From assembly GCA_017577575.1 (NCBI GenBank), contig PKRG01000001.1:1-64000 (forward strand): a DNA stretch of 64,000 nucleotides, written 5' to 3'. Shown piece by piece: positions 1 to 7,578 of this stretch. The DNA is from Acidimicrobiia bacterium. GTDB lineage: Bacteria; Actinomycetota; Acidimicrobiia; Spongiisociales; ZC4RG35. How positions within the stretch are numbered: the stretch's first letter is position 1; every line of letters starts with the position of its first letter. A program made the translations under genes and the position numbers. The notes beneath the pieces are model-generated. The model searched no databases, had not been told where the DNA came from, and saw only the letters and a program-made list of their open reading frames with translations.

Positions 1-367
1 GCGGCGGGGCCGTGTCGGCCGCCGGGGAGGCGTTGCAGACGTTGCCCGCCAATGTCGCCCGGTTGCGGATCTGGACGGAACCGACCGCCGACGCCGCCTC
101 CACCAGCGCCGGGTAGCCGCTCCTGACCTCGGGATGGCCGATCACGTCGCTGATCACGGTGGCGGCCCCGATCTCGACTCCCTCGGCGGTCGATCGGATG
201 CGGGGAGCGAGCTCGTCGATGCCTTTCAGGTCCACCACCAGCTCGGCGGAGAACTTCCCCTTGCGGAGGCCGACCAGGAGGTCGGTGCCTCCGGCGAGCG
301 GGCGCCCGCCTCCCGCTACCAGATCGATGGCTTCTCGGAGGGTTTCGGGTCGGGCGTAGGCGAACAC
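1..367 (-). CDS. FAD-binding subunit of a molybdenum hydroxylase (XdhB/CoxM type), partial
   Basis: The first 122 codons of a gene that runs off the left edge. Translated from GTG at 367, it shows the N-terminal half of a FAD_binding_5 domain: LAGGTDLLVGLRKG near residues 25-37 and QIRNRATLAGNVCNASPAAD near residue 100, both of which contact FAD in CO dehydrogenase and xanthine dehydrogenase medium subunits. Such subunits pass electrons from the Mo cofactor and 2Fe-2S clusters to FAD. It starts 2 bases after the stop of the ATP-grasp gene, so it probably belongs to the same operon. The substrate cannot be told from this fragment. The family includes xanthine dehydrogenase, CO dehydrogenase and 4-hydroxybenzoyl-CoA reductase; the 4Fe-4S insertion of the last, if present, would lie beyond the edge. 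Confidence 0.88.
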   Translation of the reverse strand, partial: MFAYARPETLREAIDLVAGGGRPLAGGTDLLVGLRKGKFSAELVVDLKGIDELAPRIRSTAEGVEIGAATVISDVIGHPEVRSGYPALVEAASAVGSVQIRNRATLAGNVCNASPAADTAPP

Positions 368-369
368 GA

Positions 370-1317
370 TCAGGCCGTCACCGGGCGGGACTGGAGGAGG
401 TAGAGGGCTCCGCCCTCGAAGGCCCACTCCACGTCCTGAGGGCCCCCGAAGATCTCCTCGGCCCGCAAACCCAACTCGACGAGCTGGGACAACTCGGCTT
501 CGTCCAGGACCTGGCCCGTCGCCTGCTCCTCGGAGAGCTCCACCTCCTCGGTGCCGCCGTCGGGCCTGCGCACGACCATCTTGTCCTGCCGCGACACGTG
601 GGCTCGCTTGAGGCGCCCGTCCCGGGCGACGATGTACTGGTCGGGGATGACGGCCCCCGAGACGACCGCTTCTCCCAGGCCCCATGCCGCCTCGATGAGC
701 AGCTGGTCGCGGCGGCGGCGCACCGGGTCGATGGTGAACATGACGCCGGCTTTGGCGGCGTCGAGCTGGCGCTGGACGACCACCGCCATGCCGAGGTCGG
801 CCAGCGACCCCTTCAGCCGGCGATAGAAGAGGGCACGGGTCCCGAAGAACGAAGCCCAGCACCGGCTCACGTGATGCAGGACCTGGTCGGCTCCCCTCAC
901 GTTGAGGTAGGTGTCCTGCTGTCCGGCGTAGCTCGCCACCTCGCCGTCCTCGGCGCAGGCGCTGGAGCGGACGGCCACCCCGCTGCCCGCGTCGAGACGT
1001 TCGTAGGCGTCGCTGATGGCATCTGCGAGCGGCCCGGTGATCGGAGAGTCCAGCACGAGGGCTTGCAGGCGCTCCGACGCGGGCTCGATGTCGTCTTCTG
1101 TGGAGATCGACGAGAGGATCGCCAGCATCTCGTCGGCGCGCCCGGCCCTGTGCAGCGTCCGGTCGAGCGCCGCGGCGGGGACCAGGAAGCCGGGTGGCAC
1201 GGGGAGGCCGAGGCCGGCCATCGAGGCCAGACTGGCCCCCTTGCCGCCGGCGACGTCCACGCGGCGGCAGTCGTCGTGGTCGAACCACAGGATGGTGTCC
1301 GCCTGCTGGGTGGTCAC
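370..1317 (-). CDS. PEP/pyruvate-binding ATP-grasp subunit of a split PEP-synthase-like enzyme
   Basis: A 315-residue protein that consists only of the nucleotide-binding half of the PEP synthase/PPDK family. Visible motifs are GGKGASLASM near residue 25, AVRSSACAEDG near 115, and the closing LYLLQSRPV at 307-313. This half normally transfers phosphate from ATP to a swivelling histidine. Full PEP synthases carry that histidine on the same chain; here it is on the product of the gene at 2012-3796. The GTG at 1317 was chosen because it overlaps the stop of the GntR gene (GTGA) and has a GGAGGCGAGGAG ribosome site just upstream. Size and domain content resemble the beta subunit of phenylphosphate synthase or the first domain of rifampin phosphotransferase; the substrate is unknown. 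Confidence 0.85.
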   Translation of the reverse strand: MTTQQADTILWFDHDDCRRVDVAGGKGASLASMAGLGLPVPPGFLVPAAALDRTLHRAGRADEMLAILSSISTEDDIEPASERLQALVLDSPITGPLADAISDAYERLDAGSGVAVRSSACAEDGEVASYAGQQDTYLNVRGADQVLHHVSRCWASFFGTRALFYRRLKGSLADLGMAVVVQRQLDAAKAGVMFTIDPVRRRRDQLLIEAAWGLGEAVVSGAVIPDQYIVARDGRLKRAHVSRQDKMVVRRPDGGTEEVELSEEQATGQVLDEAELSQLVELGLRAEEIFGGPQDVEWAFEGGALYLLQSRPVTA

Positions 1318-2015
1318 TCCTCGCCTCCTCCTTCGGCCTCCGAGTAGTGGCGCAGCACGGCCTCCTCGGCCTCCTTGGCGTGGGCCCGCATCACCTCCGC
1401 CACCTTCTCCGGGTCGCGGGACTCGAGCGCCTCGACGATCGCCAGGTGGCGGCGCCCCAGCCAGCCGAGGTCGGCGCCGGAGACGGCCGCCGTGTAGTAG
1501 GTGCGAGCCATCGGCTCGAGCAGCGACCACACCCACACCAGGGAGCGGTTGCCGGAGGCCTCCATGATCCGCTGGTGGAAGGCGGTGTTGTGGAGGGCAT
1601 GGGCGTGGGTGTCGTGGGCGGCTGCGGCCTCGTCCATGGCGTCGACCAGCCGGCGCAGCTCGGCCAGGTCGTCGTCGGTGATCCTCTCGGTGGCCCAGCG
1701 GGCGCCCAACGCCTCCAGCTCGCCCCTCACGGTCATGGCCTCCACCAGCTCCTCGCGGCTGGGGTGGCGAACGAAAGCGCCCCGGTAGGGCTCGACCTGG
1801 ACGATCCCGACGCTGGCCAGGTCCCGCAACGCCTCCCGCACCGGTGCCTGGCTGACGCCGAGCCTCCGAGCCACCCGGGTCTCGACGATGCGGGACCCGG
1901 GAGGGAGCTCGCCTTCCATGATCCACTGGAGGATCTTGTCTTTGACCTGGACGCTGAGGACCTCCCGGTTGAGGTCGTCGCGGCCTTCCTGTCTCTCCTC
2001 CGCGCTCGCAGTCAT
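1314..2015 (-). CDS. GntR-family (FCD subfamily) transcriptional regulator
   Basis: 233 residues. The winged helix-turn-helix occupies roughly residues 20-85 (RRLGVSQAPVREALRDL at 50-66). It is followed by an all-helical FCD ligand-binding domain from about 93 to 225, with histidines at about 147 (AFHQRIM) and 190 (RRHLAIV) where FCD proteins often bind a metal. FCD regulators commonly sense organic acids or CoA esters and repress the adjoining catabolic operon. The ATG at 2015 overlaps the stop of the upstream swivel-domain gene (ATGA), and its stop overlaps the start of the ATP-grasp gene. The regulator is therefore translated between the two halves of one enzyme, which suggests autogenous control of the operon. 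The ligand is unknown. Confidence 0.9.
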   Translation of the reverse strand: MTASAEERQEGRDDLNREVLSVQVKDKILQWIMEGELPPGSRIVETRVARRLGVSQAPVREALRDLASVGIVQVEPYRGAFVRHPSREELVEAMTVRGELEALGARWATERITDDDLAELRRLVDAMDEAAAAHDTHAHALHNTAFHQRIMEASGNRSLVWVWSLLEPMARTYYTAAVSGADLGWLGRRHLAIVEALESRDPEKVAEVMRAHAKEAEEAVLRHYSEAEGGGEE

Positions 2016-3796
2016 GTGGTGAACAGGTCGCTGGCAGGGACTTCGCGCTCGGTGTGGTCGGCGCCCAGGATCTCTACCACACCGGTCGATCCGTTGACCC
2101 GCAACTTGTCCCCCGACTCGATCCTCGAGGTGGCCACCGACGTCCCGATGACCGCCGGGATGCCGAACTCGCGGGCCAGGACGGCAGGATGGGAGGCAGT
2201 GCCGCCGGCGTCGGTGACGAGGCCGGAGATCTTCGTGAACAGCACCACCCATGCCGGGTTGGTCATCTGGCAGACCAGGATGTCGCCCTTCTCCACCTGG
2301 TCGAACTCGTCGACGGACAGCACCACCTTGGCGGTTCCGGTCACCACCCCGGGCGAGGCGGCCAGACCGTTGACCTGGTCCTCGGCTTCCGGCTGCTCCA
2401 TGTACAGCCGCTCCGGGAATCCCCACAGCGACAGGTAGGGGAAGGAGAGCGCTGCCTCGGTGGCGGTGCCGATCCAGTCCCGGGGCCGGATCTCGTAGGC
2501 CGCCTCCCGCTCGTCCCTCCGCTGGGACACGATGCTGCGGGCGTCGAAGTTCTCCGGGTCGGCCATGAACCGCCGCAGCTCGTTGTAGCGCAGGTAGATG
2601 ACGTCGTCGGGCTCGTCGAGGTAGCCGGCCTCGACCAGCTTGCGGCCGATGCAGATCAGCACGACCCGCAGATGGGCGTTGGTGCCCTGGTCGATGTAGA
2701 AGTGGTGGTCGGGTGTGAGCGGGGCCATCTTCAGGTTGATCTCGTTGGCCCGGCGCACCTTCTCGAGGTCCTCGCCCTCGAGGCCTTCGAGCAGTTGTCT
2801 CGAGGCCTCCTCGATGTCCCGCCTCAACTCCTCCACCCGGGACGGGTAGTCGTAGTCCGTCTCGATGTACCCCTTGATCACCTCGAGGATCGGCTCCGGC
2901 TGCTCGAAGCGAGTGGGGAAGATGAACTCGTGGCTCCAGACCGCGTGCCAGCCGAACTCGCGCTGGTAGGGACGGAGGCGCTCCTCGATGAAGCGGCGGC
3001 CGCGCTCTGACGCCTGCAATGCCGCCATCACGTCGACCCCGGTCTCCCGGGCGAAGATCGCCGACAGCTCCTCGTCGGCGACGATTTCCTCCTTCATCTT
3101 CCACAGCGCCTCGATGGAGTCCCAGTTGCGGTCCTTGGCCGAGTTCTGCAGCCGGCCGAGGAGGTCTTGGTCCACCTCGCCCCGCACCTCGCGGACGGTG
3201 GCCTCGAGGTTGAGGGTGGCCGACAGCTGGGCGAAGTTGAGCATCCAGTGGATCTTCCAATGACGGTCATGGATGTCGATGGCGTCCTCGAGGATCGTCG
3301 CCCACTCCATGAGCGAGATGTCCTGCCAGTTGTCGATCTTCTCCTCGAGGTAGGCGAAGTTCCGCTTCATCTCGGGGACGAGGCGCTTCTCCCACCAGTC
3401 GGCGAAGTGCTCCCCGTAGACGGGCAGAACAGCGTTGAGATAGGCGCCCATCTCGGCGGCGTAGTTCGGGTCGTCCTTGGGCACCCGCGGCACGTAGCGG
3501 TACCCGTACTCCATCGCGTCGACCCGGACATCGGGGTCGGGCGGGATGGCCGCCGTGTACAGGTAGCCGTTGACGTTCTTGGCGACCCAGTCGACGGCGA
3601 ACGGGGTGCCGAACCGCCGGAACATGTGGTCGCAGGTCAGCCACCACCCGCCGATGTCGAAGTACATCGGCGACAACGGCTGGGGGCAGTGGAGATCGTC
3701 GAAGAACCAGAAGAGCTCCTTCTCCTCCTCGGACTCCCACTCGATCGGGAAACTCTCGTCTCCCAGGAACTGCTTGATCACACCGCTGCTGTCCAC
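2012..3796 (-). CDS. PEP-utilizing, phosphohistidine swivel-domain subunit of a split PEP-synthase-like enzyme
   Basis: 594 residues. The C-terminus is a PEP-utilizer mobile domain with the phospho-accepting histidine at about 536 in GGTASHPAVLAREFGIPAV. The roughly 470 residues before it have no motif I can name beyond an aromatic-rich stretch near residues 27-75 (FWFFDDLHCPQPLSPMYF). By position this part would be the substrate-binding module, as in rifampin phosphotransferase or the alpha subunit of phenylphosphate synthase. It needs an ATP-grasp partner, supplied by the 315-residue protein two genes downstream. GTG at 3796 is supported by AGGAGG at 3803-3808. First gene of the operon. What is phosphorylated (antibiotic, phenol, pyruvate or other) cannot be decided here. 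Confidence 0.82.
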   Translation of the reverse strand: MDSSGVIKQFLGDESFPIEWESEEEKELFWFFDDLHCPQPLSPMYFDIGGWWLTCDHMFRRFGTPFAVDWVAKNVNGYLYTAAIPPDPDVRVDAMEYGYRYVPRVPKDDPNYAAEMGAYLNAVLPVYGEHFADWWEKRLVPEMKRNFAYLEEKIDNWQDISLMEWATILEDAIDIHDRHWKIHWMLNFAQLSATLNLEATVREVRGEVDQDLLGRLQNSAKDRNWDSIEALWKMKEEIVADEELSAIFARETGVDVMAALQASERGRRFIEERLRPYQREFGWHAVWSHEFIFPTRFEQPEPILEVIKGYIETDYDYPSRVEELRRDIEEASRQLLEGLEGEDLEKVRRANEINLKMAPLTPDHHFYIDQGTNAHLRVVLICIGRKLVEAGYLDEPDDVIYLRYNELRRFMADPENFDARSIVSQRRDEREAAYEIRPRDWIGTATEAALSFPYLSLWGFPERLYMEQPEAEDQVNGLAASPGVVTGTAKVVLSVDEFDQVEKGDILVCQMTNPAWVVLFTKISGLVTDAGGTASHPAVLAREFGIPAVIGTSVATSRIESGDKLRVNGSTGVVEILGADHTEREVPASDLFTT

Positions 3797-3841
3797 GGAG
3801 GTCCTCCTCTCCAGCTCGCCTCTCCGTAGGGGTGTCCTATC

Positions 3842-3865
3842 TTCGATAATCGATTGTTTGTCGAA
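3842..3865 (-). promoter_or_regulatory. Candidate promoter/operator region upstream of the split PEP-synthase operon
   Basis: An AT-richer island in GC-rich surroundings between two minus-strand genes. It carries an imperfect inverted repeat: TTCGA at 3842-3846 and TCGAA at 3861-3865 around a TCGAT core. It lies about 45 bases upstream of the swivel-domain gene, where a promoter and GntR operator would be expected. I see no clear -35/-10 pair, so this rests on base composition, symmetry and position. Confidence 0.4.
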
Positions 3866-3873
3866 CCTTAGGG

Positions 3874-5256
3874 TCAGCCCCCGCCGGCGTCAACAGGTTC
3901 CTGAGAAGACGTCACCTCGAATATCGCCACCTCTCCGGTGATGCCCTTCAGCCGGAAGCGGCGCAGCTCGGTCAACCTGAACCCGGGAGAGCGGGCATGG
4001 GCGGCGACGCCCTCCCCCGCCAGCACCTGCCCCGGGCCGGCCTCCGAGGCGATCCGGGCGGCGAGGTTCACGGTGCGCCCGAAGTAGTCGCCTCCCTCGT
4101 AGAGCATCGTCCCGGCTTCCACCCCGACGTGGGTGGGAGGCAGTCCCCGCGCCTCGGCGCCGGCGACGATCTCCAGCGCCGCCATGACCGCCCCGGAGGG
4201 GTCGCCGACGTGGAGGAGAACCCCGTCCCCGAGCATCTCGACCACCTCGCCGCCATGACGGGCAGCGACCTCGGCGGCCACCTCGGCCAGGGTGAGAGCG
4301 ACGTCGGCGGCGGCGCGGTCGCCCGAGCGCTCGGTGAGGGCCGTGAAACCCGACACGTCGGCGAAGACGGCGGCTTCTATCCCCCGGGGCGAGCGAGGTC
4401 GGACTCCGGCCTGTTCCAGCGCCGTCTCGACGTGCTCGAACTGATGGGCGACCGAGAAGAGGTCGGTGTGGCGGCGGAACAGCCACCCCAGGAAGTCCTC
4501 GCCTGACCGGCCGATGCGCAGACCCACCTTCCGCAGGGCTTCCTCGTAGGCCTGGTTGTCGGCGAGCCCGCGGCAGCGGTACCTCTCTTCGACCGCGATG
4601 TGGAAGTAGTGGGGCAGGTACTGGGCGATCTTTCGGACGCTGTCGCCCCACAGGCGGGCGAGCGCCACGACGTCGTCGGCTTCCACCCCGGCCTCGAACA
4701 GAACGGCGAGGCCTCCCAACGCTTGGCGGTCCTCTTCGGGGGCCCGCTCCTCCGGGCGCGGGGCGGGCAGACCCATCGCCAGGTACAGCCTCACCAGCGA
4801 CTCGAAGTCGACTCCCATCTCCTCGGCCAGCTCGGCGAACGTCGCGCTCGAGCGGGGATGCATCCTCGCCGACGCCTGCATGTAGCCGAGGGTGAGATGG
4901 CCGCTGCGGAGAGCTGCAGCCAGCGCTTCGAGCTCGATCCCGGCCGCCTGGAGTTGGCCGACGACCCGCACCCGCATGACGTCTTCCCGGGTGAACTCCC
5001 CGTCGGTGGGCTCCACCACCCCCAACTCGACCAGCCGGTCGACCTCCTCGACGGTGGAGAACCCGCGCCTCGCCAGCTCTTCAGCATCCAGCCGTTCCGT
5101 CTCCGGTCCGGTGGCGTACAGCCCCTGGTCGGCGACGAACGCCTCGAAGCAGGCGCGGCTGCAGAAGTAGTAGGTCGTCCCTTCGAAGTCGGCGCGGGCG
5201 ACGGCGTCGTCGGTGTCGATCCGCATCCCGCACACCGGGTCGATGGCCATGGGCAT
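3874..5256 (-). CDS. YHS-domain class III adenylate/guanylate cyclase
   Basis: 460 residues. Residues 4-45 form a YHS domain (DPVCGM, then YYFCSRACFEAF), a small cysteine-containing module associated with heavy-metal binding. Residues of about 60-270 are mostly helical and resemble the N-terminal regulatory segments of actinobacterial cyclases. The C-terminal cyclase homology domain has both metal-binding aspartates (VFADVSGFT and EMLGDGVL) and the transition-state Asn/Arg (GRTVNLAARI). At the purine-selecting lysine position it has Glu (VVEMLGD) while keeping Asp in GGDYFG, so ATP versus GTP preference is uncertain. ATG at 5256 was chosen for its GGGGAGGG ribosome site. It begins 11 bases after the frameshifted cyclase, probably as one transcript. 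No membrane segment is visible, so it should be cytoplasmic. Confidence 0.85.
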   Translation of the reverse strand: MPMAIDPVCGMRIDTDDAVARADFEGTTYYFCSRACFEAFVADQGLYATGPETERLDAEELARRGFSTVEEVDRLVELGVVEPTDGEFTREDVMRVRVVGQLQAAGIELEALAAALRSGHLTLGYMQASARMHPRSSATFAELAEEMGVDFESLVRLYLAMGLPAPRPEERAPEEDRQALGGLAVLFEAGVEADDVVALARLWGDSVRKIAQYLPHYFHIAVEERYRCRGLADNQAYEEALRKVGLRIGRSGEDFLGWLFRRHTDLFSVAHQFEHVETALEQAGVRPRSPRGIEAAVFADVSGFTALTERSGDRAAADVALTLAEVAAEVAARHGGEVVEMLGDGVLLHVGDPSGAVMAALEIVAGAEARGLPPTHVGVEAGTMLYEGGDYFGRTVNLAARIASEAGPGQVLAGEGVAAHARSPGFRLTELRRFRLKGITGEVAIFEVTSSQEPVDAGGG

Positions 5257-5267
5257 GGTGCCCTCCC

Positions 5268-6340
5268 CTAGCTCTCTTCCGGGGTCGTGGGCCCGGATCT
5301 CCTCAGCAGGAACCACGTCACCATGGTCCCCTTCCCTTTCACTTCGACCGAGCCGCGCCGTTCGAAGTCGTACGAGCCTCGCAGCCGGCGGTAAGTGCGT
5401 TCGGTGACCTGGATCTGCCCCGGCACGCCGTTGGACTCCATGCGGCTGGCGGTGTTGACGGTGTCCCCCCACAGGTCGTAGGCGAACTTGTGTCTTCCGA
5501 TCACCCCGGCGACCACGGGACCTGTCGATCCCGATCCGGACGTGCATGGGGCGCCCGGCGGGGTCCTACCCGCTCTGACACGGCGCGACGCAGTTCGAGC
5601 GCCATGTCGGCGACCGCCTCGGCATGATCGGGTCTCGGCTCGGGCAGCCCGCCGGCGACCATGTAGGCGTCGCCGATGGTCTTGATCTTCTCCAGTCCGT
5701 GGAGTTCGGCGAGGCGGTCGAAGGTGGAGAACAGCTCGTCGAGCGTCCCCACCAGCTCGTCGGGATGGACCTGCTGGCTGGCCTGCGTGAAGCCGACCAG
5801 GTCGGCGAACATCACGGTCACGTCGTCGAACTGGTCGGCTATCACTTTCTCGCCCTGCTTGAGACGGTCGGCGATCGTGGCCGGAAGAACGTTGAGGAGG
5901 AGCGCCTCGGATCTGTCCTGCTCGGCGAGGAGGAGGTCGTGGGCTCGAGCCAGCCGGCGGCGGCTGCGGATCGCCTCCCCGAGCAGCAGCACCGAGGCCA
6001 ACAGGGCCGCGTCGGGGATCGCCCCCTCGAGGATCAGTGTCCGCATCGCTTCCGGGAGGTCGGCCACCAGGGCGAACACGACCGGGCTCGCGCCGAACCA
6101 GACGGCCAGGGCCAGAGGCACCAGTCGATGCCCGGACGCCCAGGCGGCAGCGAGGGTCACCGAGAGGGGGACGGCGGCGAAGATGCCGGGGGTGTCCAAC
6201 AGGTTGTAGACCTGGAGGCTCGCCGCCGAGGCCAGCAGCGCGCCCAGCGGCCAGCGTCTCCGCAGGAGAGACAGGGAACCCACCACCGGCGCCAGGGCGT
6301 AGGTGACGAGGGTGCGGGGCGCACCCTGGGAGGGGGCCAC
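5268..6340 (-). pseudogene. Membrane-anchored adenylate cyclase, broken by two frameshifts
   Basis: The N-terminal part (6340 to about 5565) encodes four to six membrane segments, a signalling-helix stretch (LLAEQDRSEALLLNVLP), then a cyclase domain with VMFADLVGFT and IKTIGDAYMV. The frame then changes twice. MHVRIGID is read in a second frame (about 5560-5526), and GPVVAGVIG through DLWGDTVNTASRMES to the end in a third. Each shift is a net extra base. The first lies in a CCCC run (5560-5563), where one C fewer restores a natural VGPAGRPMHV join; the second is at 5519-5526. The catalytic Lys, Asp, Asn and Arg are otherwise intact, so either the gene decayed recently or the assembly has indels. 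The true start may lie upstream of the GTG at 6340, since coding-like sequence in frame continues to about 6430. Confidence 0.75.
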
Positions 6341-6536
6341 GGCGATGGCGGCGGCGACCGCCGCTGTCGACGCCGCCGTCAGCGTGGCGTCGACGATCCT
6401 CCGGTCGATAGTGAGTCGTGTTTCGTCCAGAGACGCAGTATCCCGCGGGGCATTTCGCTACGCGGCCCTCGCCCACATGTCACGACTAGGGATTCCTACG
6501 GAGGCGGCCCTCTGCACTGACCGCCACCATGGGCGC

Positions 6537-6788
6537 ATGGACCGTTACCCGGACTTCGAGCACGACCTGTCCCTCCAACGGGCATTCCTGGAACGGATGA
6601 TCGACCAGCATGCGGTCATCGCTTCCGACATCGTCCGCATCGCCTCTGATCATTGGGTGATCCACGGGGTCGTCCACGACGGCGAAGACGTCATGATGGC
6701 CAAGTTCTTGGACCGTGGTCATGCGTGGGAGACGCTGGTCGACCTGAAACCGGGCCCGTCCGCTCCCGCCCAGGATGTCGCCCGGTGA
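6537..6788 (+). CDS. Small hypothetical protein
   Basis: 83 residues from ATG at 6537 (MDRYPDFEHDLSLQRAFLER). I do not recognise the family. The sequence is acidic with several histidines and no signal peptide or membrane segment. It is divergent from the frameshifted cyclase, with about 195 bases between the two annotated starts, and its TGA overlaps the GTG of the cupin-cyclase gene. Translational coupling to that gene is the best argument that it is real. Reading in this frame stays open upstream to 6303, but that part is antisense to the other cyclase gene and was not included. Confidence 0.5.
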   Translation: MDRYPDFEHDLSLQRAFLERMIDQHAVIASDIVRIASDHWVIHGVVHDGEDVMMAKFLDRGHAWETLVDLKPGPSAPAQDVAR

Positions 6789-7549
6789 AGGCTTCCCATC
6801 GGCCACCGATCCGATACACGCAGAGCTTCCACGACGCCCAAGAGGTCCAGGCGTTCCCCTACGGCTCCGGCACGACGGTCCGTCTCGGCGACCTGGTGAT
6901 CGGCAAGATCGTGTGCAATCCAGGCTGGCATTGGGCCGAGCAGATCAAGCCCATCGCCGGCACCGACTCCTGCCAGTTCCATCACGTCGGCGTCGGGTTG
7001 AGCGGTGAGCTCCGCTTCCGCATGGACGATGGAGCGGAGTTCAGTGTGATGGCCGGCGACGTCTTCGACATACCTGCCGGGCACGATGTCTGGGTCGTCG
7101 GCGACGAGCCCTCGGTCCTGGTGATATGGGGAGGTTGGCGAGGGTTCGGCAAGAGCCCCACGGGCAACCGCATCCTGACAACGCTCCTGTTCACGGACAT
7201 CGCGGGATCCACTGCTCACGCCGCCCGGGTGGGTGACGCAGCGTGGGACCAGCTCATGGAGCGCCACAACTCGCTCATTCGGGAGTCTCTGGAGGAGTTC
7301 GGAGGAACCGAGATCGACACGACCGGCGACGGCTTCCTCGCCACATTCAATGCAGCGGGCCGCGCCGTCCTGGCCGCCGCCGCGATGCGCGAGGAGCTCG
7401 AGGCCATCGGACTGAACATCCGCGTCGCTGTCCACACCGGCGAGGTCGAGTTGGTGCCAGGCAACCTTCGGGGCCTCGCCGTCCACGGCATCACGGCCAC
7501 GCATCAGGACCAGATCAACGGCGACCTGCTCACTTTCCTCAAGAGCTGA
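6785..7549 (+). CDS. Cupin domain fused to a C-terminally truncated class III cyclase domain
   Basis: 254 residues from GTG at 6785, overlapping the preceding stop. Residues 10-115 form a cupin-type beta-barrel (HWAEQIKPIAG, FHHVGVGLSGELRF, VMAGDVFDIPAGHDVW), a likely small-molecule or metal sensor. Residues of about 130-235 begin a cyclase homology domain with the two metal-binding aspartates (LLFTDIAGST, DTTGDGFLATF). After NLRGLAVH the protein continues with an unrelated tail (ITATHQDQINGD...) and stops. Family members continue here with an Asn...AAR segment carrying the transition-state residues. As written the domain lacks that segment and is probably inactive, or active only in a heterodimer. 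Position 178 or so has Asp (EIDTTGD) where adenylate cyclases have Lys. Confidence 0.8.
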   Translation: MKASHRPPIRYTQSFHDAQEVQAFPYGSGTTVRLGDLVIGKIVCNPGWHWAEQIKPIAGTDSCQFHHVGVGLSGELRFRMDDGAEFSVMAGDVFDIPAGHDVWVVGDEPSVLVIWGGWRGFGKSPTGNRILTTLLFTDIAGSTAHAARVGDAAWDQLMERHNSLIRESLEEFGGTEIDTTGDGFLATFNAAGRAVLAAAAMREELEAIGLNIRVAVHTGEVELVPGNLRGLAVHGITATHQDQINGDLLTFLKS

Positions 7550-7578
7550 GCCGCCGGCCCACTGAGAAAGGGGACATC

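Noticed and set aside
6303..6536. Upstream extension of the small protein gene at 6537
   Set aside because: The added codons are partly antisense to the membrane cyclase gene and show only shadow-type composition, so ATG 6537 was kept.
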